A stretch of DNA of 64,000 nt from assembly GCF_001675165.1 (NCBI RefSeq), contig NZ_LROS01000011.1:1-64000 (forward strand), written 5' to 3'. Positions 8,440 to 18,648 of this stretch are shown here, one piece after another. The position numbers and the translations under genes are program-made. The notes beneath the pieces were generated by a model. It worked only from the letters and a program-made list of their open reading frames with translations, was not told the DNA's origin and searched no databases. Origin of the DNA: Clostridium ragsdalei P11 (GTDB taxonomy: Bacteria > Bacillota > Clostridia > Clostridiales > Clostridiaceae). Each line of letters starts with the position of its first letter. Within the stretch, counting starts at the first letter, position 1.

Positions 8440-10224
8440 CTAGTTGATTTTAAACTTAAAAATTTCTCCTGATAATGCTGTTGAAAGTTCATCTAAATGT
8501 TCTGATGCTCCTTTAAGATTTAAAAATATATCTTCCTGCTTACTTACCATATCTTGAAAAGACAATGCACTTGCAACTGCTTCTTCACTCATGGCAGACG
8601 TATTTGAAACTGACTCAAATATTTTGCTATTATTCTGTAATACTATTTTTGCTATTTCAGATACATTGAAACTCATAGTTTTAATTCTATCAATTTCTTT
8701 TTCAATTTCTGAGAATATAACTAATATATTATCTGTAGATTTAATCCCTAGTCCTACATAATTAATACTTTCACCCATTGATACTACAGCATTTGTTATT
8801 TTGCCTTGAATTTCTTGTATTTCCTTTGAAATTTCTTGTGCAGCCACTTCAGACTGTTCAGCTAACTTTCTAACTTCTTCTGCAACAACCTCAAATCCTT
8901 TACCCTGTTCCCCTGCTCTAGCTGCTTCAATACTAGCGTTCAAAGCTAATAGATTTGTCTGTTCAGCTATATCCGTTATAGTAGTTGTTACATTTGCTAT
9001 AGTCTTAGACTTCTCTGAAAGTTCTGTTACAACATCTGATGAAATATTTACTTTTTGTTCCATTTTGCTTAATAATTCTACTGTGGTATGCAAATTTTTA
9101 GAGCCGTCTGAAGTTTTATCTTTTGCTTCAGCTATCATTTCATCAATTCTAGTACTTATTTCCGCAAGTTCTCTGGATTTATCTTCAACATCATTTACCG
9201 ATACAGTAATGTTTTGTATTTCCTCCGCTATATTTTTTGATCCTGAAGTTAAATTATCTATTGATTGCTTAATGTTTTTTCCTTCTTGTACCACTTCTAA
9301 ACTAACCTCTTTATAACTATTTGAAGATTCAACAACAACTTCTGAAACACTTCTTATTTTGATTATTATATTCTTTAAGTTATTTATCATTTTATTAAAA
9401 GTTATATTAATTTTACCAAGTTCATCTGAAGATTCCGGCAAAAAATTCATTAAATTTCCTTCTGCTACCTTATCTGCAAGTAAAGATATCTTTAAAAGCC
9501 TATTAAAAAACTTTTTCAGTAAAATAATCAACACTACTATTAAAAATATTATTGCAAGAACACTAACTGCTAATATTAAATATAATAATGAATTTAAGCT
9601 AGAAGTATACTCTTTTGTAGGAACCTGAAGAAGCATATACCAATTTGTTCCGTCTACATGAGCAGAAAACAGCATCTTCGTTCCATCCTTGTCTTTAAAC
9701 TGTCCTAAAAAACTATCTTTAGACAGTGCCTCTTTAACTAACCCATTAAGCTCACTATTAGAACTCTTCAATAAATTAGTTTCATTAAGTCCATCATTAC
9801 TTTGCTTATATAAAACATCACCTTTATTACTCAATATATACACTTTATCAGTTTGTCCTATATGAAAATTGGTATTTTCCTTGAAAACTGTAGAAACAAG
9901 GCAAGCACCACTCACAAGTCCAATTGCTTTTCCACTTTTTATGTCTTTTACAGGACATTCCATAGAGATTATTAAATTTGAAGGATTTTGCTTATCTTTA
10001 AATGGATCTGATATAATTTGTTTTCCTTGAATAACCTTTGGAAATGTATCTTCCGAGCTTATATCAATCGTAACATCATTTTGCATAACCAACTTTCCAG
10101 ATGTATCAGATATTCCAATGCTATTAAAAACTCCGTTATAATTTTTTTGTTCTCTTTTAAAATAAGGTATTATTTCATTATAATTCATGCTCGATACCAA
10201 TTCAGTATTTGCAATTACCTCCAC
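8440..10224 (-). CDS. Chemoreceptor gene truncated at its 5' end (Cache-HAMP-MA protein remnant)
   Basis: From a GTG at 10224 the 594-aa frame covers most of an extracellular double-Cache sensor domain, one membrane helix (about 212-236), HAMP (about 237-290) and the signalling domain with [20 protein letters not shown]. The same frame is open further upstream to about 10285 and encodes recognisable Cache sequence ([20 protein letters not shown]), so the protein once began earlier. There it meets a family-2 repeat, and the first membrane helix and start codon are missing; the DNA beyond the repeat does not encode them. No Shine-Dalgarno precedes the GTG. The gene is probably a pseudogene or makes a receptor lacking its N-terminal anchor. 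Confidence 0.75.
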   Translation of the reverse strand: MEVIANTELVSSMNYNEIIPYFKREQKNYNGVFNSIGISDTSGKLVMQNDVTIDISSEDTFPKVIQGKQIISDPFKDKQNPSNLIISMECPVKDIKSGKAIGLVSGACLVSTVFKENTNFHIGQTDKVYILSNKGDVLYKQSNDGLNETNLLKSSNSELNGLVKEALSKDSFLGQFKDKDGTKMLFSAHVDGTNWYMLLQVPTKEYTSSLNSLLYLILAVSVLAIIFLIVVLIILLKKFFNRLLKISLLADKVAEGNLMNFLPESSDELGKINITFNKMINNLKNIIIKIRSVSEVVVESSNSYKEVSLEVVQEGKNIKQSIDNLTSGSKNIAEEIQNITVSVNDVEDKSRELAEISTRIDEMIAEAKDKTSDGSKNLHTTVELLSKMEQKVNISSDVVTELSEKSKTIANVTTTITDIAEQTNLLALNASIEAARAGEQGKGFEVVAEEVRKLAEQSEVAAQEISKEIQEIQGKITNAVVSMGESINYVGLGIKSTDNILVIFSEIEKEIDRIKTMSFNVSEIAKIVLQNNSKIFESVSNTSAMSEEAVASALSFQDMVSKQEDIFLNLKGASEHLDELSTALSGEIFKFKIN

Positions 10225-10281
10225 CTGTGATAATCTAGCTTTAATCCATGAAGATAAATTTTGAGCATGAATTGTAACTGT

Positions 10282-10410
10282 TTGATGACTACCTGCTCTA
10301 ATACCCCCACTTCCCCAAGTGGCAGTAAAAGAGCAGCTACGTCCCTGGATAACGATTTCTAAGCATCATGTGAAGTCAAAACTCCATCTGATGCCAAGAA
10401 CTCTGTTTAT
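10282..10410 (+). repeat. Family-2 structured repeat, copy 1 (disrupts the chemoreceptor gene)
   Basis: Opens GATGACTACC, then hairpin 1 with outer stem CTGCTCT / AGAGCAG and inner stem CCACTT / AAGTGG, then the linker CTACGTCCCTGGATAACG, then hairpin 2 (GCATCA / TGATGC), and closes with AAGAACTCTGTTTAT. It matches other copies in architecture rather than in stem sequence. The remaining DNA to 10586 shows only AT-rich promoter-like sequence. Confidence 0.75.
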
Positions 10411-10586
10411 AAACTATATATAAATCCTTATAGAAAATCAAGTAACATTTCGCAAAATAACATTTTATTTCGTAAGTTCTTCCTAAAAGCAAAACTTGAT
10501 GATAAAATTATACTTAAGAATTTAAAGTTTTCATTGGAATCAATAAATTTTATTCATAACATTATATAAATTGGGGGAATTAAATT

Positions 10587-11327
10587 TTGAATGTTGCAAT
10601 ATGTGATAGCTTAGAATCTGATATGCAAGTTTTAATTCATATGATTAAAAAATATTGTAATAATTATAATTTTCAAATTGAAATTTTCACTTATAAAAGT
10701 GGAAATAAATTACTCTCAGATTTTACACTAGTAAATTTTCAACTGATATTTTTAGATATTTATATAGACGATAAAATTTACTCTAACGGTATTGAAATTG
10801 CAAAACAAATTAGAATTCATGATGAAAAGTGCATAATAGTTTTTGTTACCAGCAGTAAAAGTCACGCTCTTGATGCCTTCGAAGTAGACGCAATGCAATA
10901 CCTTATAAAACCAGTTAGTTATGATAAGATTAAACGTTTACTGGACAAATGTCAAAATGAGTTTTCAAACAATATGCGATTTATTGAAGTTTACAGTAAA
11001 GGTATTTCTATGAAAATCCTCCTAAAGGATATATATTATATCGAAGTATATGATAAAACTTGTCTTATTCACACAAGTACTCACATTATAAAAACCTGTT
11101 CTTCTTTAAAAAAATTATGGGATCTCCTAAGTGGGTCATCCTTTTTAAGATGTCATAGAAGCTATATCATAAATATGTTTTATATATCTTCTATGCTAGA
11201 AATTGACTTCCTTTTAAAAAATGGTGCTAAAGTTCCTATTCGTAAGGATAAAGCTAGTATTATTAAACAAATTTATTCTAATTATTGCTTTGAACAAATA
11301 AAAAGCGGGAAAGTTGATGTTGATTAA
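10587..11327 (+). CDS. LytTR-family response regulator (AgrA/LytR type)
   Basis: A 246-aa protein with an N-terminal receiver domain (about 1-120; phosphoacceptor Asp57 in LIFLDIYI, Lys in YLIKPVS) and a C-terminal LytTR DNA-binding domain (about 130-235; IEVYDKTCLIHT, then FLRCHRSYIIN). LytTR regulators usually control peptide-pheromone, bacteriocin or cell-wall genes. No histidine kinase or peptide gene is adjacent, so it is an orphan here. The start is a TTG: GGGGGA lies about 9 nt upstream and the nearby ATG is in a closed frame. Confidence 0.85.
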   Translation: MNVAICDSLESDMQVLIHMIKKYCNNYNFQIEIFTYKSGNKLLSDFTLVNFQLIFLDIYIDDKIYSNGIEIAKQIRIHDEKCIIVFVTSSKSHALDAFEVDAMQYLIKPVSYDKIKRLLDKCQNEFSNNMRFIEVYSKGISMKILLKDIYYIEVYDKTCLIHTSTHIIKTCSSLKKLWDLLSGSSFLRCHRSYIINMFYISSMLEIDFLLKNGAKVPIRKDKASIIKQIYSNYCFEQIKSGKVDVD

Positions 11328-11372
11328 CTTTCCCAGTTTAAAAATACTGCAAAGCAAAGCAAAGCTTTACAA

Positions 11373-11565
11373 GTTAAGAATTAATAATGAAAAATTAATA
11401 GTGAAGGATGATTTTTAGCTGTCGCAAAAAATCTTTAAATTTATATAACTCATCAATGTTTCGCTTTAGCGAAACGAGTGATGAAAAGCTTAATCAAAGA
11501 TTTTTTGTAGTGTAACGTAAAAAAATCCACATTAACTATTAATTCTTCATTCTTAACTATTAATT
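11373..11565. repeat. Family-3 inverted-repeat element, copy 1
   Basis: About 193 bp of non-coding DNA bounded by inverse ends (GTTAAGAATTAATAATGA and TCATTCTTAACTATTAATT). The centre holds a small hairpin GTTTCGC-TTTA-GCGAAAC, with CAAAAAATCTTTAA / AAAGATTTTTTG arms around it. A second copy lies at 42416-42615 with a base-pair-preserving change in the small hairpin. It fills the gap between the LytTR gene and the transporter operon. Confidence 0.75.
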
Positions 11566-11595
11566 AAAAATTTGTATATACAAAAGCTGAGTAAG

Positions 11596-12327
11596 TTAAA
11601 CATCTCTATTGTTAAATTCACACACTCCAACTAATGTAACTACTATAAATAAAATAACAGATACTACATACATATATGGTGGAAAATTAAAACTCATATT
11701 TGAACCACCCAGTAATACCCTTCCTGGATAATCCCAGGGAAAAAGCATCCAATACTTAGTATTGTCAATAAGAACTGAGGGAAAAGAAAAGGCTAGTCCT
11801 ACTCCCAGCGGTACTGCAATATTTTTGAATTTCATACTCAGATAATATTGAACTGCTATAACAGGCAGTGAAGCTATAATTGCAAGCAGCGGAGCATATA
11901 TCATTTCCCTTGGCATACTTTGACTATGTGGTGCTATAACTGCACCTGCTAAGATCGTAAGAAGCATAAATAATATAAGATTTAAAAATACTATACCGCA
12001 GCCTATAACAAGCTTTGCTATATATAATTCACTTCTTTTCACAGGCAGCGTCAGCATTCTTTTAAAATTATCTTCACTATTTTCTATTCTAACCAAAACA
12101 GCAATTGCAATTGTAATAAATAATCCTATGATAAACAATCCATAAAATATTGAACTTTGAGTATATACTTGACTCCATACATTTTGTCCTTTTTCCGTAA
12201 AAAGCTTTTTGTATCTTAAGAAATTTGTAAAACCAAGTATTACAAAAAACAGTGGAAGAAACATCACTATGTTAAGTATTTTTGAATGTCTTAATTTTAG
12301 TAATTCTACTTTATATATGTTTTTCAT
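11596..12327 (-). CDS. ABC-2 type permease of an antimicrobial-peptide transporter (second permease)
   Basis: A 243-aa membrane protein with six predicted helices in the layout of LanE/LanG and BcrB-type permeases. It begins MKNIYKVELLKLRHSKILNI, the usual cytoplasmic helix of ABC-2 proteins that remove lantibiotics or bacitracin from the membrane. It is the last of three genes on this strand. An in-frame GTG at 12336 directly abuts the SD GGGAG, so the ATG at 12327 (8-nt spacing) is preferred. Confidence 0.8.
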   Translation of the reverse strand: MKNIYKVELLKLRHSKILNIVMFLPLFFVILGFTNFLRYKKLFTEKGQNVWSQVYTQSSIFYGLFIIGLFITIAIAVLVRIENSEDNFKRMLTLPVKRSELYIAKLVIGCGIVFLNLILFMLLTILAGAVIAPHSQSMPREMIYAPLLAIIASLPVIAVQYYLSMKFKNIAVPLGVGLAFSFPSVLIDNTKYWMLFPWDYPGRVLLGGSNMSFNFPPYMYVVSVILFIVVTLVGVCEFNNRDV

Positions 12328-12339
12328 ACTGCTCACTCC

Positions 12340-13101
12340 CTACTTAATATCTCTTTTATTAAATTCTAAAATTCCAATTGCAAGCCATAAGATTCCAGAC
12401 ACTATTCCAAAGAAAGCTACAGTATATACATCTTTACTGCCTCCTGAAGGCAGTGCCAGTAGAACATTAGCATATGGTACTATATATGAAAGTAATTTGC
12501 TCTGTGCAAACATATAGGCTCCTATACTTCCTGCAAATCCTACAGCTGCTGATGCTAGAGAATTTTTCATATAACAGCTTATAAATTGCTGAAAGCTTAC
12601 TACACCTAAAACTGTACACAGTTCTAGCCCCGCATATTTAAAAATCACTGCACAGCTGCCATCTATATGAAACAAACTTTTTATAATCATTAAAAATACT
12701 CCATTTAACATCACTAATATAACTGCAGCTATAAGTACTACAATCCATTTGGATAAATAAACTTTTTTTCTTTCAACAGGCCTTGCTATTATTTGCTTCC
12801 AGGTATTTTCGCTGTATTCCGTATAATTTACGATAACTGCCACTACAACAATGGACAAATTTAAAAGTATGCACCATAACGTAGCAAGATGACTTTCATA
12901 GAGCAGAGCACCTACCTTACCGTAAATTCCAATTTCAGCTAAATACTTTATATGACTATCTGACATTAAAAAGCTGCATCTAAAATGCAAATCCATAAAT
13001 AAAAGTACAAATGAAAGAATCGGAATAAAAAATACACCTTTCCACAACACTGATCTTTTGTATTTTATTAGTTCAGATTTTAAAATTGACATAAATCTCA
13101 T
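12340..13101 (-). CDS. ABC-2 type permease of an antimicrobial-peptide transporter (first permease)
   Basis: A 253-aa protein with about six membrane helices, paralogous in layout to the next permease (SILKSELIKYKRSVLWKGVF at the start; NYTEYSENTWKQIIARPVERK in the loop after helix 2). The start overlaps the end of the ATPase gene by 4 nt (ATGA), so the two are translationally coupled. With the second permease and ATPase it forms a LanFEG/CprABC-type exporter giving self-protection or resistance to cationic peptide antibiotics. The specific peptide cannot be read from sequence. Confidence 0.8.
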   Translation of the reverse strand: MRFMSILKSELIKYKRSVLWKGVFFIPILSFVLLFMDLHFRCSFLMSDSHIKYLAEIGIYGKVGALLYESHLATLWCILLNLSIVVVAVIVNYTEYSENTWKQIIARPVERKKVYLSKWIVVLIAAVILVMLNGVFLMIIKSLFHIDGSCAVIFKYAGLELCTVLGVVSFQQFISCYMKNSLASAAVGFAGSIGAYMFAQSKLLSYIVPYANVLLALPSGGSKDVYTVAFFGIVSGILWLAIGILEFNKRDIK

Positions 13102-14009
13102 ATATTTTCTCCTCCCTCAGTAAGGTCAAGAAATATTTCCTCAAGAGATTTTTGTACTTCTACAAATTTAAATATTCTATTGCCGTTTAATATAAGTTGT
13201 TTTAAAATCTCATCCGGCTCTCTTCCTTCAGGTTTTAAGAAAATCTCTTTTTCCCTTACTTTATACTTATATCCACCACTATTTAGCGTATCTTCTATCT
13301 TCTTTAAATCCTTAGATTCTATGCAAATTTGTCCTTTACTCTTTGAATGAAGTTCTTCAAGTGTTCCTTGAAACAACATCTTTCCTCTATTTATAATTCC
13401 AATATCATCTGCTATGAGTTCAATTTCACTTAAATTGTGACTTGATATAATAACTGTCATGTTATAGAGTTTGGGCAGTTCTTTAATGAGTCCTCTTATT
13501 TCATGAATTCCAGATGGGTCAAGTCCATTAGTAGGTTCATCCAATATTAAAAGTTCTGGTTTTGATATAAGTGCCTGGGCAATACCAAGTCTTTGTTTCA
13601 TACCAAGTGAAAACTTACTGGCCTGTCTATTTTTCCATTCAGTGAGTTTTACAACTTCCAAAACCTCATCAATATACTTATTGTCAAGCTCTAAAAGTTC
13701 TGCTGTTACCTGTAAATTCTCATAAGCTGTTAGATTTCCATAATAGGATGGTGCTTCAACCATAGATCCTATTTTTTTCAAAATGCTCATTCTATTTTTT
13801 CTTAAGTCTTTACCAAAGACTTTAACTTGTCCCCTCGTTGGCTTTATAAGTCCCAGGAGCATTCTTATAGTTGTGGATTTTCCGGCACCATTGGGACCTA
13901 AAAATCCATATACCCTACCTTTCTTTATTGATAAATCTATTCCTTTTACTGCCTTAAAGTCCTTAAAATTTTTTGCTAAATTTTTTGTTTGTAAAATTTC
14001 TTGTGACAT
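13098..14009 (-). CDS. ABC transporter ATPase, BcrA/LanF/CprA type
   Basis: A 303-aa nucleotide-binding subunit: Walker A GPNGAGKST (about 39-47), signature FSLGMKQRLG (about 133-142), Walker B LLILDEPTNGLDPSG (about 153-167) and the switch histidine in ISSHNLSEIE. The C-terminal extension of about 85 residues after the ATPase core is usual in BcrA/LanF proteins. First gene of the three-gene operon, with SD GGGAGG. It powers the two ABC-2 permeases. Control by the divergent response regulator and kinase pair starting at 14172 is expected. Confidence 0.88.
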   Translation of the reverse strand: MSQEILQTKNLAKNFKDFKAVKGIDLSIKKGRVYGFLGPNGAGKSTTIRMLLGLIKPTRGQVKVFGKDLRKNRMSILKKIGSMVEAPSYYGNLTAYENLQVTAELLELDNKYIDEVLEVVKLTEWKNRQASKFSLGMKQRLGIAQALISKPELLILDEPTNGLDPSGIHEIRGLIKELPKLYNMTVIISSHNLSEIELIADDIGIINRGKMLFQGTLEELHSKSKGQICIESKDLKKIEDTLNSGGYKYKVREKEIFLKPEGREPDEILKQLILNGNRIFKFVEVQKSLEEIFLDLTEGGENI

Positions 14010-14077
14010 ACGATTTCCTCCCTCAATTAACTTATGACCCTATAATAAAGCTGCAAGCTTAAATTTCATTTACCTAA

Positions 14078-14095
14078 ACCTTAACGGAACCTTAA
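14078..14095. promoter_or_regulatory. Direct-repeat operator candidate for the OmpR-type regulator
   Basis: Two copies of AACCTTAA-like sequence (ACCTTAA at 14078-14084 and 14089-14095) are spaced exactly 11 bp apart, one DNA helical turn, as is usual for OmpR-family boxes. They lie between the divergent transporter and regulator genes; a possible -10 TATAAT for the regulator gene sits at about 14132-14137. Confidence 0.45.
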
Positions 14096-14171
14096 AATTT
14101 TTCTACTTAATTAAACAATATGTAAATAATGTTATAATAAAATTGACAATTGATAGTTAAAGGAGATAACC

Positions 14172-14888
14172 ATGTACGATAACATTTTAGATAGGAAGAT
14201 ACTTTTAATAGACGATGAAGTGGAGCTGTTAAAGCTCCTGGAAACAGTGCTTAAAAAAGAAGGTTTTAGAAGAATATTTAAGGCTAAAAATGGCACAGAG
14301 GGTATAAAATTGTGCAAAACCGAAAAACCTGACATAGTAGTTTTGGACATAATGATGCCAGATATGGACGGCTTTGAGGTATGCAAAAATATAAGAACCT
14401 TTTCTTTTGTTCCAGTCATATTCTTATCTGCAAAATCTGATGATGTAGATAAAATACTTGCCCTTGGACTAGGTGCAGATGACTATGTAACTAAACCTTT
14501 TAGCCCTAAAGAAGTTGCCTTTAGAATTAAAGCTCATTTGAGAAGAAACATATATATTAAAAATGAAATGTCCATGAAAAAGGAAAAGATAAGTTTTGGA
14601 GATATAGTAATTGATCTTGAAAAAGGTGAAGTATCAAAATCCGATAAAAATGTAGTGCTTACTCCAAAGGAATACCACCTTTTATGCTATATGGCTCAAA
14701 ACGCCAATCAAATACTAACCAAGCAAATGATATGTGATGAAGTTTGGAATGATGACTATGAAGGATATGACAATACAATAATGGTTCATATTAGAAAGCT
14801 AAGACAAAAGTTAGAAGATAACCCTTCCAATCCAAAATACATAGTCACTGCTAAGGGACTAGGATATAAATTGAAAATTTCTAAATAA
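14172..14888 (+). CDS. OmpR-family response regulator of the antimicrobial-peptide transporter
   Basis: A 238-aa regulator with a receiver domain (acidic pair in LLIDDEVELL; phosphoacceptor Asp59 in VVLDIMMPD; Lys in YVTKPFSP) and a C-terminal winged-helix DNA-binding domain (about 135-236; VLTPKEYHLLCYMAQN, TIMVHIRKLRQKL). AAAGGAG precedes the start. It is followed 57 bp later by its kinase and is divergent from the ABC operon it probably activates, like CprR in C. difficile or NisR/SpaR. Confidence 0.9.
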   Translation: MYDNILDRKILLIDDEVELLKLLETVLKKEGFRRIFKAKNGTEGIKLCKTEKPDIVVLDIMMPDMDGFEVCKNIRTFSFVPVIFLSAKSDDVDKILALGLGADDYVTKPFSPKEVAFRIKAHLRRNIYIKNEMSMKKEKISFGDIVIDLEKGEVSKSDKNVVLTPKEYHLLCYMAQNANQILTKQMICDEVWNDDYEGYDNTIMVHIRKLRQKLEDNPSNPKYIVTAKGLGYKLKISK

Positions 14889-14945
14889 CAAATATTTGTT
14901 TTTGATATTTAGACTTTTATAATCTTAATTTTGAGGTAACTACAA

Positions 14946-16358
14946 ATGAAATTTATAAGTAAAATTAAAACCAACTGGACCCTGACTACAAAATTTCTTG
15001 TAACACTAATATTTATAGTCATAATTGAATTATTCATAAATTTAATTGTTTGGAATGAGGTAATTGTATATACTAATGAAAATTTAACTAGTTTATCCCC
15101 CGAAAGGATTACCTTAAACTTTTCTGAATACATAGACTTTAAAAATGGAGTACCATTTGTAAAAGAAGATGGTAAAAATAAAATTTTAAAAAATAACGCG
15201 TGGGTTCAAATAATAGATGAAAATTTTAAAGAAGCATATTCTTTTAATAAGCCAAAAGCAGTCCCTACTAAATATACACCAATAGAATATACCCATATTT
15301 ACAAATATGACATAGCAAATTCCTCTGTGTTTGTAAGCGAGAGGAAATACCATAATAGGAGTTTTGCCTATATAATAGGTTTTCCACTTAATCGTGTGGC
15401 AAAACATACTCTTACCTTTAATCCTTCTGCCTTAAAAAGTTTCTTTTGGAATGGTGTTATTCTATTACTGTGCATAAATATACTGGCAGCCATAATTATA
15501 GCTTATTTCCTATTTGGAAAGAGAATGGCTAAACCGCTTCAAAACATAATAAGCGGCATAAATAATCTTGCAAAAGGCAATTATGAAATAAATTATCCAG
15601 AAAAAAGTGTTTATAAAAGCGTCTTTTCTAACTTAAATAATTTAAGCAAAACACTTAGGGAAAACAAAACAAAAAGAGAAGAACTTGAAAAAATGAGAAA
15701 CACCTGGATTTCATCCATATCCCATGATGTTAAGACGCCGCTATCTTCTATAAAAGGATATGCTGAAATAATGAAGGACCCGGATTATACTTTTTCTGAA
15801 AACGAAATTCACGAGTATTCAGAAATAATCTACAATAAATCCTCCTATATTCAGTCATTAGTGGAAGATTTAAATTTGACCTACAAGTTAAAAAATAAAG
15901 CTGTTCCTCTAAAAAAAGAAGAGGTAAATATAACCTCTCTTTTGCAAAATATAATTATAGGAATTTTAAATCATCCAATGTACTCAAATAGAAATGTAAA
16001 TTTTTATCCCGAAAATGAAAAAATAAAAGCCTTTATTGATAAAAAATTTTTTAAAAGAGCCCTGAGTAATTTAATTTTTAATGCTATAACTCACAATAAG
16101 GAGGATGTCCAAGTTGATATTTCAATTTATGAAAAAGATAAGGTCTACATCATAATAAAGGATAACGGTAAAGGCATACCTAAAAAAGATTTAAGCTACA
16201 TTTTCGAGAGATATTATAGGGGGACAAATACCAGTGCTTCAACAGAAGGCTCGGGCCTTGGTATGGCAATATCCAAGCAGATAATAGATGCCCACGGAGG
16301 AAGTATACATATAGAAAGCACTTTAGGAGAAGGTACAATCATAACCATAATCTTTTAA
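14946..16358 (+). CDS. Sensor histidine kinase partner of the 14172 regulator
   Basis: A 470-aa membrane kinase. Two membrane helices (about 15-37 and 165-188) enclose an extracytoplasmic domain of about 125 residues; then a HAMP-like linker, the phosphorylation motif SSISHDVKTPLSS (His260), and the ATPase domain with N-box (SNLIFNAITHN), G1 (DNGKGIPKKD) and G2 (GSGLGMAISKQI). The extracytoplasmic domain is larger than in BceS-type kinases, so it may bind the inducing peptide directly (inference). Confidence 0.9.
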   Translation: MKFISKIKTNWTLTTKFLVTLIFIVIIELFINLIVWNEVIVYTNENLTSLSPERITLNFSEYIDFKNGVPFVKEDGKNKILKNNAWVQIIDENFKEAYSFNKPKAVPTKYTPIEYTHIYKYDIANSSVFVSERKYHNRSFAYIIGFPLNRVAKHTLTFNPSALKSFFWNGVILLLCINILAAIIIAYFLFGKRMAKPLQNIISGINNLAKGNYEINYPEKSVYKSVFSNLNNLSKTLRENKTKREELEKMRNTWISSISHDVKTPLSSIKGYAEIMKDPDYTFSENEIHEYSEIIYNKSSYIQSLVEDLNLTYKLKNKAVPLKKEEVNITSLLQNIIIGILNHPMYSNRNVNFYPENEKIKAFIDKKFFKRALSNLIFNAITHNKEDVQVDISIYEKDKVYIIIKDNGKGIPKKDLSYIFERYYRGTNTSASTEGSGLGMAISKQIIDAHGGSIHIESTLGEGTIITIIF

Positions 16359-16364
16359 TTTAAT

Positions 16365-16402
16365 ATCAAAAAAGCTGAACTTTTAAGTCCAGCTTTTTTG
16401 AT
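16365..16402. terminator. Bidirectional rho-independent terminator
   Basis: Stem ATCAAAAAAGCTG / CAGCTTTTTTGAT between the converging kinase and chemoreceptor genes, with T-runs on both strands. Confidence 0.85.
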
Positions 16403-16407
16403 AAAAT

Positions 16408-18441
16408 TTAAAGTTTAAATTGAGATATAATTTCTTGCAGTTTATCAGCATTTTGTTTATTGTTTTCAGTAGTCGTCTTTACCGTACCCAACTTTTCATC
16501 TATATTAGTTATTTTACTAGCAATTTCAGTAATACCTTTTGCACCGTCAGTCACAGTATTTGCCACTTCACCCATAGCATTGTTTATTTCATTAATTGAT
16601 GAACTCAATTTTTCTGCTAAACTGCTAAAATCGTTCATAAAATTGTTCACTGTTTCAGCATCTTGACTATACTCTTTACCTGTCTCAACTAACTTATTGT
16701 AGTCTTTTAAAACAATTTGATTTATAAATTCAAGAAGCTTTACTGAATTACTTGATAAATTCTTTACTGTTTCTGTAACCTCATTAACTACATTTTGAAT
16801 GTTTCCAGCTGTCTTTGCAGATTCCTCTGACAATTGTCTGACTTCATCAGCTACAACAGAAAATCCCTTTCCTGCTTCACCAGCTCTAGCTGCTTCTATT
16901 GAAGCATTGAGAGCAAGCAAACCTGTTTGATCAGTAATAGAAATTATATCCGTAGACAACAACTTTATTTTTTCAATAGCCTTAGAATTTTCAATAGCTT
17001 TTTCAAGATTATCTTTCACAGAGGAATATATTTCATTGGCCTTTTCATTTGACTCAACTGCATCTCTTTTTAATTCTTCTGCTCTCTTTTCAATACCGTT
17101 AGCTTTATTTAAACCCTCTACAGATTTTTGGGCCATGGAATTCACAGCATTTCCAATTTCATCAGATGAAGCTGAGACTTCCTCTACCGAAGCTGCATTT
17201 TGTTCCATACCAGCTGAAAGATTTTGACTTTCTGCTGATGCACCTTCTAAATTGAGCTTTAACTCACCAGTTAATTTTTCCACTAACACAGCATTTGAAT
17301 TTATTGTATCCGAAGACATTTTCATATCTTTAACCATTGTTTTTAATGCTTTTCTCATATTTTCTATAGAATTAGCCATTGTCCCTATTTCATCATTATA
17401 TTTACACAGTTTGTCAAAATCTTTTTCATGGTTCAAATCTAAATTTGCTGTTTTATTTATAAGATTAACTATTTGAGTAATAGGGGTGGTAATCCTCGTT
17501 GAAAACATATATCCTGCTGCTATAGCTAAAATTGATGCTATTATTGCTATAAGTATTATAATATTTCTCATAGATTTAACATCTTTTAGCACTTCTAATT
17601 TATCAGAAGTTACTACTATAATCCAATTTGTTTCAGGGATAACCTTATATCCTGCTATTTTATCTACATTTTTAAAATTGTATTCAAGGACATCCTCTCT
17701 TACATTTCCACCCTTATTTAATTTATCAGCTACATCCTTTATCTGAGGCGTTTCAACAGGTTTACCTATTTTACTCTTAGTTGGATGGTAAATGGTATTG
17801 CCTTTATAATCTAATAAAAATCCATAACTAGATGAAAAATTACTTACTTTAGAACCAGCTAGATACTTTGAAAAGCTACTTCCATATACTGCTGTACCCA
17901 CATATCCTAAAATTTCACCATTTCCTACTACAGGATTCGTAAACACTATTATTGGATTTTTAGTTACTTTTGACATCATAACTTCACTTACTGAAGCTTT
18001 ACCTTCCAAACTAGGTTTATTATAGGATCTATCATTTACGTTTTTACCAAGAGAGTTCTTATCACTGTCTGCAATTATATTTCCATTTGTGTCAACCAAA
18101 AATATGTGCTCAAGATTTTTGTTCTCTTTAACATAGTTTTGTAAAGTTAAATTCATATCTTGTTTTTGCTTATTTAAATCCTCAATGTTACTAGAATCTT
18201 TATTTGTCTTAAGTAAATTTACAACCACATTTTTTTCTGAAAATATTCTAACCCCCAACTTTTCTTTTTCAATTATTGCACTTATAGTTTGAGACGAATG
18301 ATTACATATTTCTTCTATTTCACTTTCCGTTTTAGTTTCTATTAAGTTGCTGGATCTATTATCAATAAATATGGTAGTTAAAGTCATTAAAATGATAACA
18401 ATTATTGCTACTAAAAGTGGAATTTTTCTTTTTATAGACAT
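16408..18441 (-). CDS. Methyl-accepting chemotaxis protein (double-Cache sensor)
   Basis: A 677-aa transmembrane receptor: helix 1 at about 7-27, extracytoplasmic double-Cache domain (about 35-275; contains [15 protein letters not shown] and [15 protein letters not shown]), helix 2 at about 290-313, HAMP (about 314-366) and signalling domain with the tip [20 protein letters not shown]. dCache domains bind amino acids, carboxylates or similar small ligands; the ligand is not predictable here. SD GGAG is 8-9 nt upstream. Monocistronic. Confidence 0.92.
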   Translation of the reverse strand: MSIKRKIPLLVAIIVIILMTLTTIFIDNRSSNLIETKTESEIEEICNHSSQTISAIIEKEKLGVRIFSEKNVVVNLLKTNKDSSNIEDLNKQKQDMNLTLQNYVKENKNLEHIFLVDTNGNIIADSDKNSLGKNVNDRSYNKPSLEGKASVSEVMMSKVTKNPIIVFTNPVVGNGEILGYVGTAVYGSSFSKYLAGSKVSNFSSSYGFLLDYKGNTIYHPTKSKIGKPVETPQIKDVADKLNKGGNVREDVLEYNFKNVDKIAGYKVIPETNWIIVVTSDKLEVLKDVKSMRNIIILIAIIASILAIAAGYMFSTRITTPITQIVNLINKTANLDLNHEKDFDKLCKYNDEIGTMANSIENMRKALKTMVKDMKMSSDTINSNAVLVEKLTGELKLNLEGASAESQNLSAGMEQNAASVEEVSASSDEIGNAVNSMAQKSVEGLNKANGIEKRAEELKRDAVESNEKANEIYSSVKDNLEKAIENSKAIEKIKLLSTDIISITDQTGLLALNASIEAARAGEAGKGFSVVADEVRQLSEESAKTAGNIQNVVNEVTETVKNLSSNSVKLLEFINQIVLKDYNKLVETGKEYSQDAETVNNFMNDFSSLAEKLSSSINEINNAMGEVANTVTDGAKGITEIASKITNIDEKLGTVKTTTENNKQNADKLQEIISQFKL

Positions 18442-18559
18442 ATAAGCATCTCCTCCATATACTGCATAAAATACATTATTTTATTTAACCTTATTTTCGT
18501 ATATTTTGTCAAAATATTTAATAAAATATTAATTTACAAAACGTTGTGTTATGTTTAAG

Positions 18560-18612
18560 CACATCTACATCCCACGACTTTCTGTTTCCCCAACTAAATA
18601 AGATTCATTGAT
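18560..18612 (+). repeat. Family-2 structured repeat, degraded tail fragment
   Basis: Only the 3' part is left: CCAACTAAATAAGATTCATTGAT matches in two blocks the closing sequence ACTAAGTAAGATTCATTGAT of the copies at 20666 and 54058. The paired arm upstream is eroded (ATCCCACGACTTTC). No other feature was seen in this gap. Confidence 0.4.
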
Positions 18613-18648
18613 GCTTTTAGCAGCAATAAGAGTTTTTAAATATACAGA

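Noticed and set aside
10225-10586. Complete N-terminal exon-like part of the truncated chemoreceptor beyond the repeat
   Set aside because: Reading the minus strand from 10411 to 10586 gives short frames with early stops and no membrane helix, so the missing part is not there.
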